Of a stretch of 64,000 bases of DNA, positions 1-8,407 are shown piece after piece (position 1 is the stretch's first letter; each line of letters begins with the position of its first letter). The notes under the pieces were generated by a model that worked only from the letters and a program-made list of their open reading frames with translations, did no database searches and was not told where the DNA came from. Made by a program: the position numbers and the translations under genes. Origin of the DNA: Zobellia barbeyronii (GTDB lineage Bacteria > Bacteroidota > Bacteroidia > Flavobacteriales > Flavobacteriaceae); NCBI RefSeq assembly GCF_018603515.1, contig NZ_JACATN010000001.1:62001-126000 (forward strand). The letters run 5' to 3'.

Positions 1-1220
1 ATGATATTACTTTGGTTGACCAACATGTTACTATTGTCCTTAACGGCAAAAAAGTGGTAGATAATGCTCCGATCTTAGGGGCTACAAAGGGAGCACTTGA
101 TGCGGACGATACCAAACCCGGTCCCATTTACTTTCAGGGCGATCATACAGCTGTTAACTATAGAAATATCATGCTTAGTCCTAGAATCAACCCAAATTAT
201 ATACAAAAGGATTCCAGTGATTCCGAATTTTCAAAGTTTGACATCAATGGAGACAACAATTTAATAGCTACAGAAATTCCTTTATTCGAACAAGATGTTT
301 TTGACCAAGCAGATGCCAATGTTGATTGGCAATTATCCATGAAAGAGTTTAAAAGTTATAACGCCTATAAAAAACGAATACAGTCCGAACGCGCACTGAT
401 ACCTAAAAACGCAAGAGCATTTAGTGACATTCCTTATATACAAGATGGTCATAACAGACACACATTAGATCTTTATTTACCAGATAGTACAAAGTTCAAA
501 AAGCCCTATCCGCTTGTAATATGGGTTCATGGAGGTGGTTGGCAAAAAGGCACCAAGCAACTTTTTGGGAAGCAGGCCTTTCTCTTAAAGCATGGTTTTG
601 CAATGGCTTCAATAAATTATCGCCTTACTAGAGAATCGCAATTCCCAGAACAGGTTTATGATTGTAAGGCAGCTATCCGCTACCTCAGAAAATACGCCGA
701 TCAATATAAAATAGATGCCAACCGGTTCGGACTCTGGGGTTCATCGGCAGGTGGACACTTGGTTTCTTTGATAGGTACTACCGGCGGCTTACAAGAATTA
801 GAAGGAAGCCTTGGCGTGACAGATGCTTCTAGCGAGGTGCAAGCCGTTTGCGATTGGTTTGGCCCATCAGATTTAAATCAAATGAACGCCTCTTCAACAG
901 ACAAATCAAAAGGCGAAAAACAAAACACTAAACCCATCGTGAAGTTCCTTGGAGGACCTTTTACAGAAAAGCAAGAGGCTGCAAGAAAAGCTAGCGCCAT
1001 AAACTACATTTCAAACAACGATCCGCCATTTTTAATTATGCATGGCAATAAAGACCCCTTAGTGCCAATTGAACAAAGTGAACTGTTTTACCAAGCGTTG
1101 CAAAAAAAAGGAGTGGATTCTGAATACATCATCGTAAAAGATGCCGGACATACTTTCTTTACGGGTGAAAAGGAACATGCTAAGGTTGTAAATTTTTTCA
1201 ATGAAAAACTAAAGAAATAA
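1..1220 (+). CDS. DUF1080 / EF-hand / alpha-beta hydrolase fusion (5' partial)
   Basis: The frame is open to the window edge, so the gene starts upstream. The first ~55 visible residues resemble the end of a 3-keto-disaccharide hydrolase (DUF1080) sandwich (LNGKKVVDNAP, then GPIYFQGDH and VNYRNIML). Two EF-hand/dockerin-like loops follow (FDINGDNN, ADANVDWQ). The rest is an esterase of the BD-FAE type: HGGGW oxyanion hole, nucleophile motif GSSAGGH with its Ser codon at 744-746, and Asp in KDPLVP and His in DAGH as the likely remaining triad. It lies 21 bp before a sulfatase and probably shares its transcript. Family knowledge suggests deacylation of an algal polysaccharide or oligosaccharide outside the cytoplasm; the substrate is not visible. 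The signal peptide would be upstream. Confidence 0.8.
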   Translation, partial: DITLVDQHVTIVLNGKKVVDNAPILGATKGALDADDTKPGPIYFQGDHTAVNYRNIMLSPRINPNYIQKDSSDSEFSKFDINGDNNLIATEIPLFEQDVFDQADANVDWQLSMKEFKSYNAYKKRIQSERALIPKNARAFSDIPYIQDGHNRHTLDLYLPDSTKFKKPYPLVIWVHGGGWQKGTKQLFGKQAFLLKHGFAMASINYRLTRESQFPEQVYDCKAAIRYLRKYADQYKIDANRFGLWGSSAGGHLVSLIGTTGGLQELEGSLGVTDASSEVQAVCDWFGPSDLNQMNASSTDKSKGEKQNTKPIVKFLGGPFTEKQEAARKASAINYISNNDPPFLIMHGNKDPLVPIEQSELFYQALQKKGVDSEYIIVKDAGHTFFTGEKEHAKVVNFFNEKLKK

Positions 1221-1241
1221 TCGAACAAAAACATAAACTTG

Positions 1242-2774
1242 ATGATTAAGCACATATTCCATTTTGTAAAATTCTTATTCTTGGGCACCACCACAATTCT
1301 TGCACAAACCCAAGAAAGGCCCAATGTAGTTATCATTTATGGCGATGATGTAGGTTATGGCGATGTTGGGGCATATGGTTCTACTATGATTCCAACACCT
1401 AATATTGACAAACTAGCCAAAGAGGGCATTCGTTTTACGGATGGACATTGCTCTGCAGCAACCTGTACCCCGTCACGCTATTCGTTGCTCACAGGAGTAT
1501 ATGCTTTTCGAAATAATATAAATGTTCTGCCTCCCGATGCTCCGTTGACCATCTCTACCGACGCATATTCGTTGCCTAAACTTTTTAAAGAGGCCGGGTA
1601 TACCACAGGCGTAATAGGAAAATGGCATCTAGGCCTTGGTTCTAAAAATGTAAAGACCGATTGGAATGGCAATGTAAAACCCGGCCCATTAGAAATAGGC
1701 TTTGACAGTAGCTTTTTGTTGCCTTCCACCAATGATAGGGTTCCCTGCGTTTTTTTGGATAATTACACTGTACTTGGTTTGGATAGGAAAGATCCGCTTT
1801 TCGTTAATCGCAAATTGGAACCTGTACAGAATCAAAAGAACACCCAATACCCAGATGGGATAAAAAATCCTGAGGCAATGACGTATTATTTAAATTCGGG
1901 AAGCGGCCATAACAATAGTGTCATTAATGGTATTGGGCGTATTGGATATATGTCAGGAGGAAAATCTGCACTTTGGAACGATGAGACCATTTCTGATGTC
2001 TTTATAGAAAAAACAAAGGCTTATATCAAAGAGCACAAGAACGAACCTTTCTTTTTGTACTATGCCGCGCAGGATATACATGTGCCAAGGGCTCCACATC
2101 CAAGATTTAGAGGCTCAACAGAACTTGGCTACCGTGGAGATGCCATGGTGCAATTTGATTGGGCTACCGGGGAAATTATGAAAGCCTTGGAAGAAAACGG
2201 ACTCACCGAGAATACCATTGTTATCTTCTCCAGTGATAACGGCCCCACTTACGATGATGGATATGATGATGGCACGACCATTGACCGTTCTTTCGGGGAG
2301 AATGATAGAGGCCACGATGCTTCGGGAATCTATAGAGGAGGTAAATACCAAATTTATGAAGGAGGAACACGAGTACCGTTTATTGTTCGATGGCCTGAAC
2401 GGATAAAACCGGGAGTCTCTGACGCCATGGTCAACCAGATTGACTTTATCGCTTCTTTTTCGGAACTACTTGACCAAAAAATACCGGATAATCAAGCCAT
2501 GGATAGTCAAAACACACTCAATGCCTTTTTGGGAATCAATCCAAAAGGAGCTACATATATGCTTGAAGAAAATAGAACGCAAAAGGCAATACGAAAAGGC
2601 GATTGGAAATATATTATTGGGGCATTCAAGAAAACTAAAGATACCGGACCAGAACTCTACAATCTTAAGACTGATCCCGGCGAGCAGAATAATATTATTG
2701 CACTTCACGTGGACATTGCCAAGGAAATGGATGCCCAATTGAGAAGTATTATTAATAAAACCGAAGGCAAATAA
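1242..2774 (+). CDS. Secreted formylglycine-dependent sulfatase (family S1)
   Basis: A 510-residue sulfatase removing sulfate esters, probably from an algal glycan in the periplasm or at the surface. I choose ATG 1242 rather than the TTG just before it. A signal peptide ends near ILAQ. Metal-binding GDDVGYGD lies near residue 33; the formylglycine motif CTPSR has Cys75; GKWHLGLG follows, and FSSDNGPT carries the second metal-binding Asp/Asn pair. The Cys-type motif needs a formylglycine-generating enzyme, which is not in this window. It sits between the esterase fusion and a second, clearly different sulfatase, which suggests a substrate with at least two kinds of sulfate group. Family S1 is certain; the subfamily and regiospecificity are not. 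Confidence 0.9.
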   Translation: MIKHIFHFVKFLFLGTTTILAQTQERPNVVIIYGDDVGYGDVGAYGSTMIPTPNIDKLAKEGIRFTDGHCSAATCTPSRYSLLTGVYAFRNNINVLPPDAPLTISTDAYSLPKLFKEAGYTTGVIGKWHLGLGSKNVKTDWNGNVKPGPLEIGFDSSFLLPSTNDRVPCVFLDNYTVLGLDRKDPLFVNRKLEPVQNQKNTQYPDGIKNPEAMTYYLNSGSGHNNSVINGIGRIGYMSGGKSALWNDETISDVFIEKTKAYIKEHKNEPFFLYYAAQDIHVPRAPHPRFRGSTELGYRGDAMVQFDWATGEIMKALEENGLTENTIVIFSSDNGPTYDDGYDDGTTIDRSFGENDRGHDASGIYRGGKYQIYEGGTRVPFIVRWPERIKPGVSDAMVNQIDFIASFSELLDQKIPDNQAMDSQNTLNAFLGINPKGATYMLEENRTQKAIRKGDWKYIIGAFKKTKDTGPELYNLKTDPGEQNNIIALHVDIAKEMDAQLRSIINKTEGK

Positions 2775-2816
2775 ACCTTTAAATTCTGAATAATAATTAT
2801 AGAAAGTCTAGCTAAA

Positions 2817-4409
2817 ATGAATCACCCAAAATATTTTCTAATATTCTTATTCGTCGTTCTAATAAATTGTAAAAGCGCAAATACAAAAACTCAAGTTAAC
2901 GAGGTTCTTACAGCACAAAAACCAAATATAATTTGGATTATTACCGATGAGCACAACTTTAGAACCTTAGGCTGCTATCGCAATCAATTAACTCCAGACC
3001 AAGCATTGCAATGGGGACCAGATGCCTTTGCAGAAACACCTAATATTGATTCGTTAGCAAAAAACGGAACAATTTTCAATCGCATGTATGCTAGTGCACC
3101 CGTTTGCACACCGTCCAGAGCTTCTATGTTTACAGGTATTTACCCAGCAACACTAGGAATTCCTAATAACTCCAATAAAATAGGAGATGGTAAATATTTA
3201 AAACCAGATGTTACAACTATTGCCGATGTTTTAAGTAGAGCGGGGTATTTTACAGGGTATTCAGGAAAATGGCATTTAGCGGAAAGCAGAGATAAATCTG
3301 GAAATAAAGATAAAGATGAGTGGTGGTCACCATATCCCGTTGGTGTCCCAGAAGACCATTACGGATTTCAAGATACTAAATTCATGTTCCTAGGCGGACA
3401 TGATAAGTACAAAGGAATTGACGCTGCCGGAAACCCATACAGAGCTGATAAAAAAGTAAAATTAATTGGAACCGATCAATACGGACAGCCTCTTTTTAAA
3501 GACAGTAAGTCTAACAATGTTAAACATACTACAGATTGGTTGGCAGATAGAACTATAGACTTTATAAATGAGCATAAGAACAAACCTTTTTATTATGTAG
3601 TTAGTATACCAGATCCTCATACTCCAAATACCGTAAGAGCTCCCTATGATACAATGTTTGCAGATGTAAACATAGAATTACCTGGAACTTACGGTAATGC
3701 ATATAAAAACAAGGATAACAAAGCATTGCCTAAGTGGCAAAAGCCAGATGGGAAAACCAAAAATCCCGAAAAATTAAAGAAGGAAATACAGCAATATTTG
3801 GGCATGGTAAAACTTATTGATGACAATGTTGGCCGTATCATACAAAAGCTAAAAGATGATGGCATTTTTGAAAACACAATTGTTGTTTTCTCATCAGATC
3901 ATGGCGATTTATTAGGAGAACATGGGCGTGTTAATAAAGGAACAATTCATGAAGGTTCTGCTAAAATACCTTTTATAATGGCGCAAGGAAGTAAAGGTGA
4001 ATCACCATTAGTTCCAAGAGATTTTGTAGTAAACAAAGCTGCTAATAATACTGATTGGATGCCTACTTTTTTAAGCATGTTAAATATAGATTGCCCCAAC
4101 GTAGCCGGAAGAGACTTGTCTCCTCTACTATCTAATAAACAACCAGAAAAATGGAATGATGTTACATTTTCAAAACTAGGTTTTTATGCAGCTATTAGTG
4201 ATCAATACAAACTTTATGTAACAGCTAAAGAAGAACCTTGGCTATTAGATATTAAAGCGGACCCCAATGAAACGACAAATTTTATCAATAATGCGGAATA
4301 TGTTCAGGTAATAAAAAAAATGGCGAAAGACCTAAAGGGTTACATGAAAAACAACAATGATGATAACAAAGCCATTACCGAAAAATTAGGCTATTTAATT
4401 TTAAATTAA
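2817..4409 (+). CDS. Lipoprotein formylglycine-dependent sulfatase (family S1)
   Basis: A 530-residue sulfatase with a lipoprotein signal (LINC, Cys18), so it is probably membrane anchored, unlike its upstream neighbour. The formylglycine Cys97 is in VCTPSRASM, followed by GKWHLAES, and FSSDHGDLLGEHG supplies the later metal ligands. The first metal motif is ITDEHN, with Glu where many sulfatases have a second Asp. It is only weakly similar to the preceding sulfatase, so the pair likely acts on different positions. The gap of 42 bp fits co-transcription. The closest families I can think of are S1 members acting on galactans or choline-sulfate-like esters, and I cannot choose between them. Confidence 0.88.
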   Translation: MNHPKYFLIFLFVVLINCKSANTKTQVNEVLTAQKPNIIWIITDEHNFRTLGCYRNQLTPDQALQWGPDAFAETPNIDSLAKNGTIFNRMYASAPVCTPSRASMFTGIYPATLGIPNNSNKIGDGKYLKPDVTTIADVLSRAGYFTGYSGKWHLAESRDKSGNKDKDEWWSPYPVGVPEDHYGFQDTKFMFLGGHDKYKGIDAAGNPYRADKKVKLIGTDQYGQPLFKDSKSNNVKHTTDWLADRTIDFINEHKNKPFYYVVSIPDPHTPNTVRAPYDTMFADVNIELPGTYGNAYKNKDNKALPKWQKPDGKTKNPEKLKKEIQQYLGMVKLIDDNVGRIIQKLKDDGIFENTIVVFSSDHGDLLGEHGRVNKGTIHEGSAKIPFIMAQGSKGESPLVPRDFVVNKAANNTDWMPTFLSMLNIDCPNVAGRDLSPLLSNKQPEKWNDVTFSKLGFYAAISDQYKLYVTAKEEPWLLDIKADPNETTNFINNAEYVQVIKKMAKDLKGYMKNNNDDNKAITEKLGYLILN

Positions 4410-4473
4410 GTAAACCTCAACCAAGGAAAAATAACCTGTAAGCAGTGTTTGCGGCTTGAATAAAATAAAAAAC

Positions 4474-5775
4474 ATGAAAAAACTAGTATCAGTGATAGTA
4501 TTTGTAATAGCTAATTCGCTGTTTTCACAATCTGTAACCATCCCTAAAGACCAATCTTTTTATAATCCTGATATTAAACCTTATCATAGGACAATCAAAA
4601 AACCAAACCATTCAAATAATCACTCCCAGCTCATTCAAGACGCCATTGATGAAATTGAGCAAAAAGGAGGAGGTATTCTAACTATTGAAGCAGGAAATAA
4701 CAATGTTTATATCATAAACGAAGAAATTAGAATTAAGTCCAATGTTCACATTAAAGTAAATCCTAATGTAATTTTTAAGAGCACTAGCCCAAGGAAAATT
4801 GCATTTTTTTCGGCAGGAAAATACGAACCTCAAAGAGTTACCAATTTTAGCTTAACCTCTACAGATGCAAAGAAGTACTTTACATTTGATTTCTTGAACC
4901 GACCTGCTGGAAAAAAAATTACTACAAAAGCCTTAACCCTTGGTGGTGTTCAAAACTTCAAGGTTTCAAATTTCAAAATCAATGATAATTCTACACCTCA
5001 TTCAGGAATTACAGTAAACCTATTAGAAGTTTCTAGAAAGAAATATCTATTTGCCAAGGATGGCATTGTTGAGAATATTAAAATTACCAATAGTCATTAC
5101 GGTTATGGCTTGGTACAATGTCAAGCTGCAGAAAATGTTTTATACCGTAATTTGATTGGAGAAGGTGGCGCCACACTTAGGTTAGAAACCGGGGCTATAG
5201 GAAAGCCTTATTTAGCAGATAAATCTATTATTATAAACAACGTATATGGTAAAAATATAGTTTGTAAAAATGGACAAGCAGCTGTTACACTTTCTCCTCA
5301 TACGATTAAAAATGGCAAAGTGTTTATAGATGACCTCACTGCGGATAGTTGTGAGGCAGGAGCCATTGTTGCTGCAGGGTTTTTAAGTGCAAAAAAAGAA
5401 CAAAGAGATAAAAAGGGAAATGCAATCAATGGCCACACTTATGGATATTTTGATGCAAATTCAGTAATCTCCAATTTAAAAGTAATTTACGGAACCAATG
5501 CACAGTTAAGACCTTCAAGAAGACCCTTTGTACCCTGTGCTCAGAGAAATTTGATCAGTACACATAAAAGTCCAGACCAAGAAAGTTACACAGGACCTAC
5601 AATTGCAGGTATTATTTATTTTGCTAAAGGAGGAACCAGAACAGATAGAGGATTTTATACCGTTAAAACACCCGGTTTGGAGTTGAAAAATTTTCCGTTA
5701 GTAAATGGACAAATGGAGAATAAAGAGTTTGTGGCATCCACCAAAGAGTTTTTAACCGGATGCGATAAAAATTAG
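4474..5775 (+). CDS. Secreted right-handed beta-helix enzyme, GH82 (iota-carrageenase)-like
   Basis: A 433-residue secreted protein; ATG 4474 gives a clean signal peptide (cleavage near LFSQ), whereas TTG 4456 would add six residues. Short strand-turn repeats through residues 60-300 (for example LTLGGVQNFKVSNFKI and NVLYRNLIGEGG) show a parallel beta-helix. Glu238 in LRLETG, with Gln215 23 residues before it and His276 38 residues after it, matches from memory the spacing of the catalytic Glu245, Gln222 and His281 of Alteromonas iota-carrageenase. The catalytic Asp two residues after the Glu is Gly240 here. The linked sulfatases fit a carrageenan role. It could instead be another beta-helix hydrolase or lyase; the GH82 assignment is an inference. 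Confidence 0.55.
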   Translation: MKKLVSVIVFVIANSLFSQSVTIPKDQSFYNPDIKPYHRTIKKPNHSNNHSQLIQDAIDEIEQKGGGILTIEAGNNNVYIINEEIRIKSNVHIKVNPNVIFKSTSPRKIAFFSAGKYEPQRVTNFSLTSTDAKKYFTFDFLNRPAGKKITTKALTLGGVQNFKVSNFKINDNSTPHSGITVNLLEVSRKKYLFAKDGIVENIKITNSHYGYGLVQCQAAENVLYRNLIGEGGATLRLETGAIGKPYLADKSIIINNVYGKNIVCKNGQAAVTLSPHTIKNGKVFIDDLTADSCEAGAIVAAGFLSAKKEQRDKKGNAINGHTYGYFDANSVISNLKVIYGTNAQLRPSRRPFVPCAQRNLISTHKSPDQESYTGPTIAGIIYFAKGGTRTDRGFYTVKTPGLELKNFPLVNGQMENKEFVASTKEFLTGCDKN

Positions 5776-6177
5776 GCAGTACATTGAGAAAACAATACCT
5801 TAAAAAACGTGCAAAAAATTTCAGTGGTTTTCCCTAAGCAAAAAAAATCAGAGCTTATTATACCTAAAATTAAAATTCTTAAATACGTTTAGTCTTTATC
5901 TATATCTACGACAATAACTTCACCTTCTTACGTTGAACTCAAGTTTGAGCTCATTCTATATGTTACATATGATATTTATGGGCCAACCGCTGGCAGTTGT
6001 GCCCATATAATTTAATTAAACCCTAATTATCAGCGTCACATTCATCAACATTATGGGATATCAATGAAAAAATTCCCATCTTTCAATAAGATTAAAATCT
6101 AAATAGGTGCGCTTCAAACCTTAAGCAGAATTGGCTCAGCTATACTGCTTAATATGGTGTTCTCTATTCAATATAAA
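5776..6177. other. Convergent intergenic region
   Basis: This 402-bp AT-rich gap separates the plus-strand sulfatase/beta-helix genes from the minus-strand SusCD group. It holds one convincing hairpin (5977-6007) and a short imperfect palindrome around 5936-5953 (GAACTCAAG facing TTTGAGCTC). I find no coding potential, RNA gene or mobile element. Confidence 0.6.
5977..6007. terminator. Bidirectional terminator-like hairpin between convergent operons
   Basis: TATGGGC (5977-5983) pairs with GCCCATA (6001-6007), and CAAC pairs with GTTG inside after one bulged base, leaving a loop of about 8 nt. The plus-strand side is followed by an AT-rich tail and the minus-strand side reads into ATATCA. Position between two converging operons supports termination in both directions. 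Confidence 0.55.
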
Positions 6178-6639
6178 TTAGTCTATCACTGTTATTGTAA
6201 ATGTTTGCTCCGCTTTCCATGTACCTTCAACATTTGTGGCACCAGTTACGGATTCTTCAAAAGTATTTACTAGTTGCACTTCATGTACGCCAACCTCTGT
6301 AAATAGCACATAGGCAATAGATTCCGAAGTAACAACGCCTCCATTAGGTATAATGAACGGAGTATATATAGTGTCTGTTTCCTTAAAATTAGAGTTTAAG
6401 AACCTACTTCCTTTCGGAATACGCCACTCATGACTTATTGCTCCACGTGATAAATCTTTAAAGGCCAAATATTTATTTATACTTACCGTTTTTTCTATTT
6501 CATTATAGGTATCCGTAGGCGACACCCACCAAGTAAAGCTTGAAAAATCTCCATAAGGTGCTGTATAATCTTCTTCTTCACAACTGGTCAAAAAGACCAT
6601 TGTTAGCAGGCAAATAGATAGGTTTATTATGTACTTCAT
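6178..6639 (-). CDS. PKD-domain lipoprotein in SusE/F position
   Basis: A 153-residue lipoprotein (FLTSC, Cys20) made of a single PKD/Ig-like sandwich: AFKDLSRGAISHEWRIP resembles the PKD strand that carries a conserved Trp, and the chain ends in TFTITVID, a normal domain end. It follows susD by 12 bp in the same operon. By position it is a candidate surface glycan-binding protein that helps the SusCD complex. At one domain it is short for a SusE/F-type protein, but the ends look natural rather than broken. Ligand unknown. Confidence 0.7.
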   Translation of the reverse strand: MKYIINLSICLLTMVFLTSCEEEDYTAPYGDFSSFTWWVSPTDTYNEIEKTVSINKYLAFKDLSRGAISHEWRIPKGSRFLNSNFKETDTIYTPFIIPNGGVVTSESIAYVLFTEVGVHEVQLVNTFEESVTGATNVEGTWKAEQTFTITVID

Positions 6640-6651
6640 TTTTTCTAAGTT

Positions 6652-8391
6652 TTAGTTGATTTCCTGATTATTAAGAATTTCACTCTGGGGAATTGGTAGA
6701 TAAGCGGGGTTTGGTGATGCCCATGCATTTGCTGCATCTGTATATTCTACAAACTCTTTCTTTCCTGGACCTTTTTCTAGCAAACTTTGTTTCCGTAATG
6801 CTTCCTTACCCTTTGCATCTGTATAGCTAAAATCGTTTAGATGAAAAGGTGTCATGCTTAACTCACTGAACCTTTCTTGTGCAACTCCCCATCTACGTAG
6901 ATCTATAAAACGTGTTGAAAAGCCTTCTACGGATAATTCTAATGGATATTCTTTATACATTAAATGCTCCATTAAAGTTGATTCTGTATAAACCTCTCCA
7001 TCAAAATCATGCGGCAAACCATCCGAAACTCCTAAAAGTTGTAACCCCCAACGTTGTCTTATTTGGTTGATGTATGAAAGTGCTCCGTTTATATCCCCAG
7101 TTTTAGTCAAACACTCAGCATACATTAAATAAACCCCCGAAAGGCGGTTAACAACAATGTTTCTACCAGATTTCCAAGGGCTGGTACCTGTATCAAATTC
7201 GGCACTAACAATATCATGGTTTGTATATTTTTTATAGTACGAAAAAGAGGTCTTGTCAAAAGCAGTTACCTGGGGCGCATTGAATAAGTAATAAGGTGAC
7301 AAAGTATCGTTTACTACTGCTATACTTTGTGAGCCTCTTAAAGGTATAGTCCGCAATTGGCCGGTTACATCACCATTAATATAATTCCGGGAATCCTGAG
7401 TATCCATGGGTTCATTGGAGTATTCATATGTAAGCCATGCCGAAGGTAGCAGAATACCCTGTCCTCCAATAGTTCTACCTGCTGCCACGTTTCTACCGCT
7501 AGGTGCTGAATAACGGGAAAGCCTATGAAAAAATGATTGTTCGTCAAAATTGCCGTCCTCCAATTGGTGATCTATTGAATAGTTTATCTCAAAAATAGAT
7601 TCCGAATTAAAATCACCTGTATTCGTAAATAATATAGATACATCTGTTTCCAGACTATAACCATAAGCTCCATTATTGATTACATCTTTAAAATATATCA
7701 TGGCCTTTTCATAATTGCCTTCATATAAATAACTAGTACCCAATATGGTTGCTACTGCACCGGCATCTACACGCGTTTTTTGATCAAATTGTGCCGGTAA
7801 ATTCTGGTAAGCGTACTCCAAATCTTCCCTGAAAAAATTGATTACCTCTTCTGAAGTAGAAAGCTTTTTGGAATAGTCAGTAGATTCTTGAGGAATTTTA
7901 TCTCGAATAATTATTTTACCATCGTTAAAAATATTGTGCAGATAGAAGTGCATTAGTCCTCTAAAGAAACGAGCCTGAGCCATTTGTTCCGTCCATCGCT
8001 CGTTACTTTTTAAATCTGGGGACATTCCGTTAAGTCCCTCAATTACCTGATTTGCCCTCCATATTACACGGTACTTAGAATCCCATTGTTTTCCCACAGC
8101 GGCATTATCTGCCAGTAAACGCTGTTGGTACCAAGGTAGATAGGCTCCAGTAGGGTTGGTTCTTTTACCGGGGTGGGCTAGATCGGTGCGAAAAAATTCG
8201 TCTTCAATATCCAACACCCAATTGTCTAGCATGGCACCATAAACAGATGTTAGGTTAGATTCCGATTCTTCTAAACTAGTCCAGTACGTATCCGTAGAAA
8301 GTGAATTGGGGTTTTGTTCATCCAAATAATCCGAACAGGATTGTAAGGTTCCTGCCAGCATTACTATTACGAAGTATATTTTATTTTTCAT
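6652..8391 (-). CDS. SusD/RagB-type outer-membrane glycan-binding lipoprotein
   Basis: A 579-residue SusD homologue with lipobox LQSC (Cys19) followed by SDYLDEQNPNS, the usual start of mature SusD proteins. Typical blocks are present: the Trp-rich N-terminal SusD-like domain, the TPR-like region with ARFFRGLMHFYL and ATILGTSYLYEGNYEKA, and the C-terminal RFIDLRRWG motif. It caps the partner SusC barrel and selects oligosaccharides for import. It starts 16 bp after susC and is followed at once by the PKD lipoprotein, so the three form one minus-strand operon. Linked sulfatases suggest a sulfated galactan ligand; that is inference. Confidence 0.95.
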   Translation of the reverse strand: MKNKIYFVIVMLAGTLQSCSDYLDEQNPNSLSTDTYWTSLEESESNLTSVYGAMLDNWVLDIEDEFFRTDLAHPGKRTNPTGAYLPWYQQRLLADNAAVGKQWDSKYRVIWRANQVIEGLNGMSPDLKSNERWTEQMAQARFFRGLMHFYLHNIFNDGKIIIRDKIPQESTDYSKKLSTSEEVINFFREDLEYAYQNLPAQFDQKTRVDAGAVATILGTSYLYEGNYEKAMIYFKDVINNGAYGYSLETDVSILFTNTGDFNSESIFEINYSIDHQLEDGNFDEQSFFHRLSRYSAPSGRNVAAGRTIGGQGILLPSAWLTYEYSNEPMDTQDSRNYINGDVTGQLRTIPLRGSQSIAVVNDTLSPYYLFNAPQVTAFDKTSFSYYKKYTNHDIVSAEFDTGTSPWKSGRNIVVNRLSGVYLMYAECLTKTGDINGALSYINQIRQRWGLQLLGVSDGLPHDFDGEVYTESTLMEHLMYKEYPLELSVEGFSTRFIDLRRWGVAQERFSELSMTPFHLNDFSYTDAKGKEALRKQSLLEKGPGKKEFVEYTDAANAWASPNPAYLPIPQSEILNNQEIN

Positions 8392-8407
8392 GATTTATAT
8401 TTTACAA

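Noticed and set aside
6178-6639. Possible truncation of the PKD lipoprotein
   Set aside because: The chain has a lipobox at the start and a normal domain end, so it appears complete though short.
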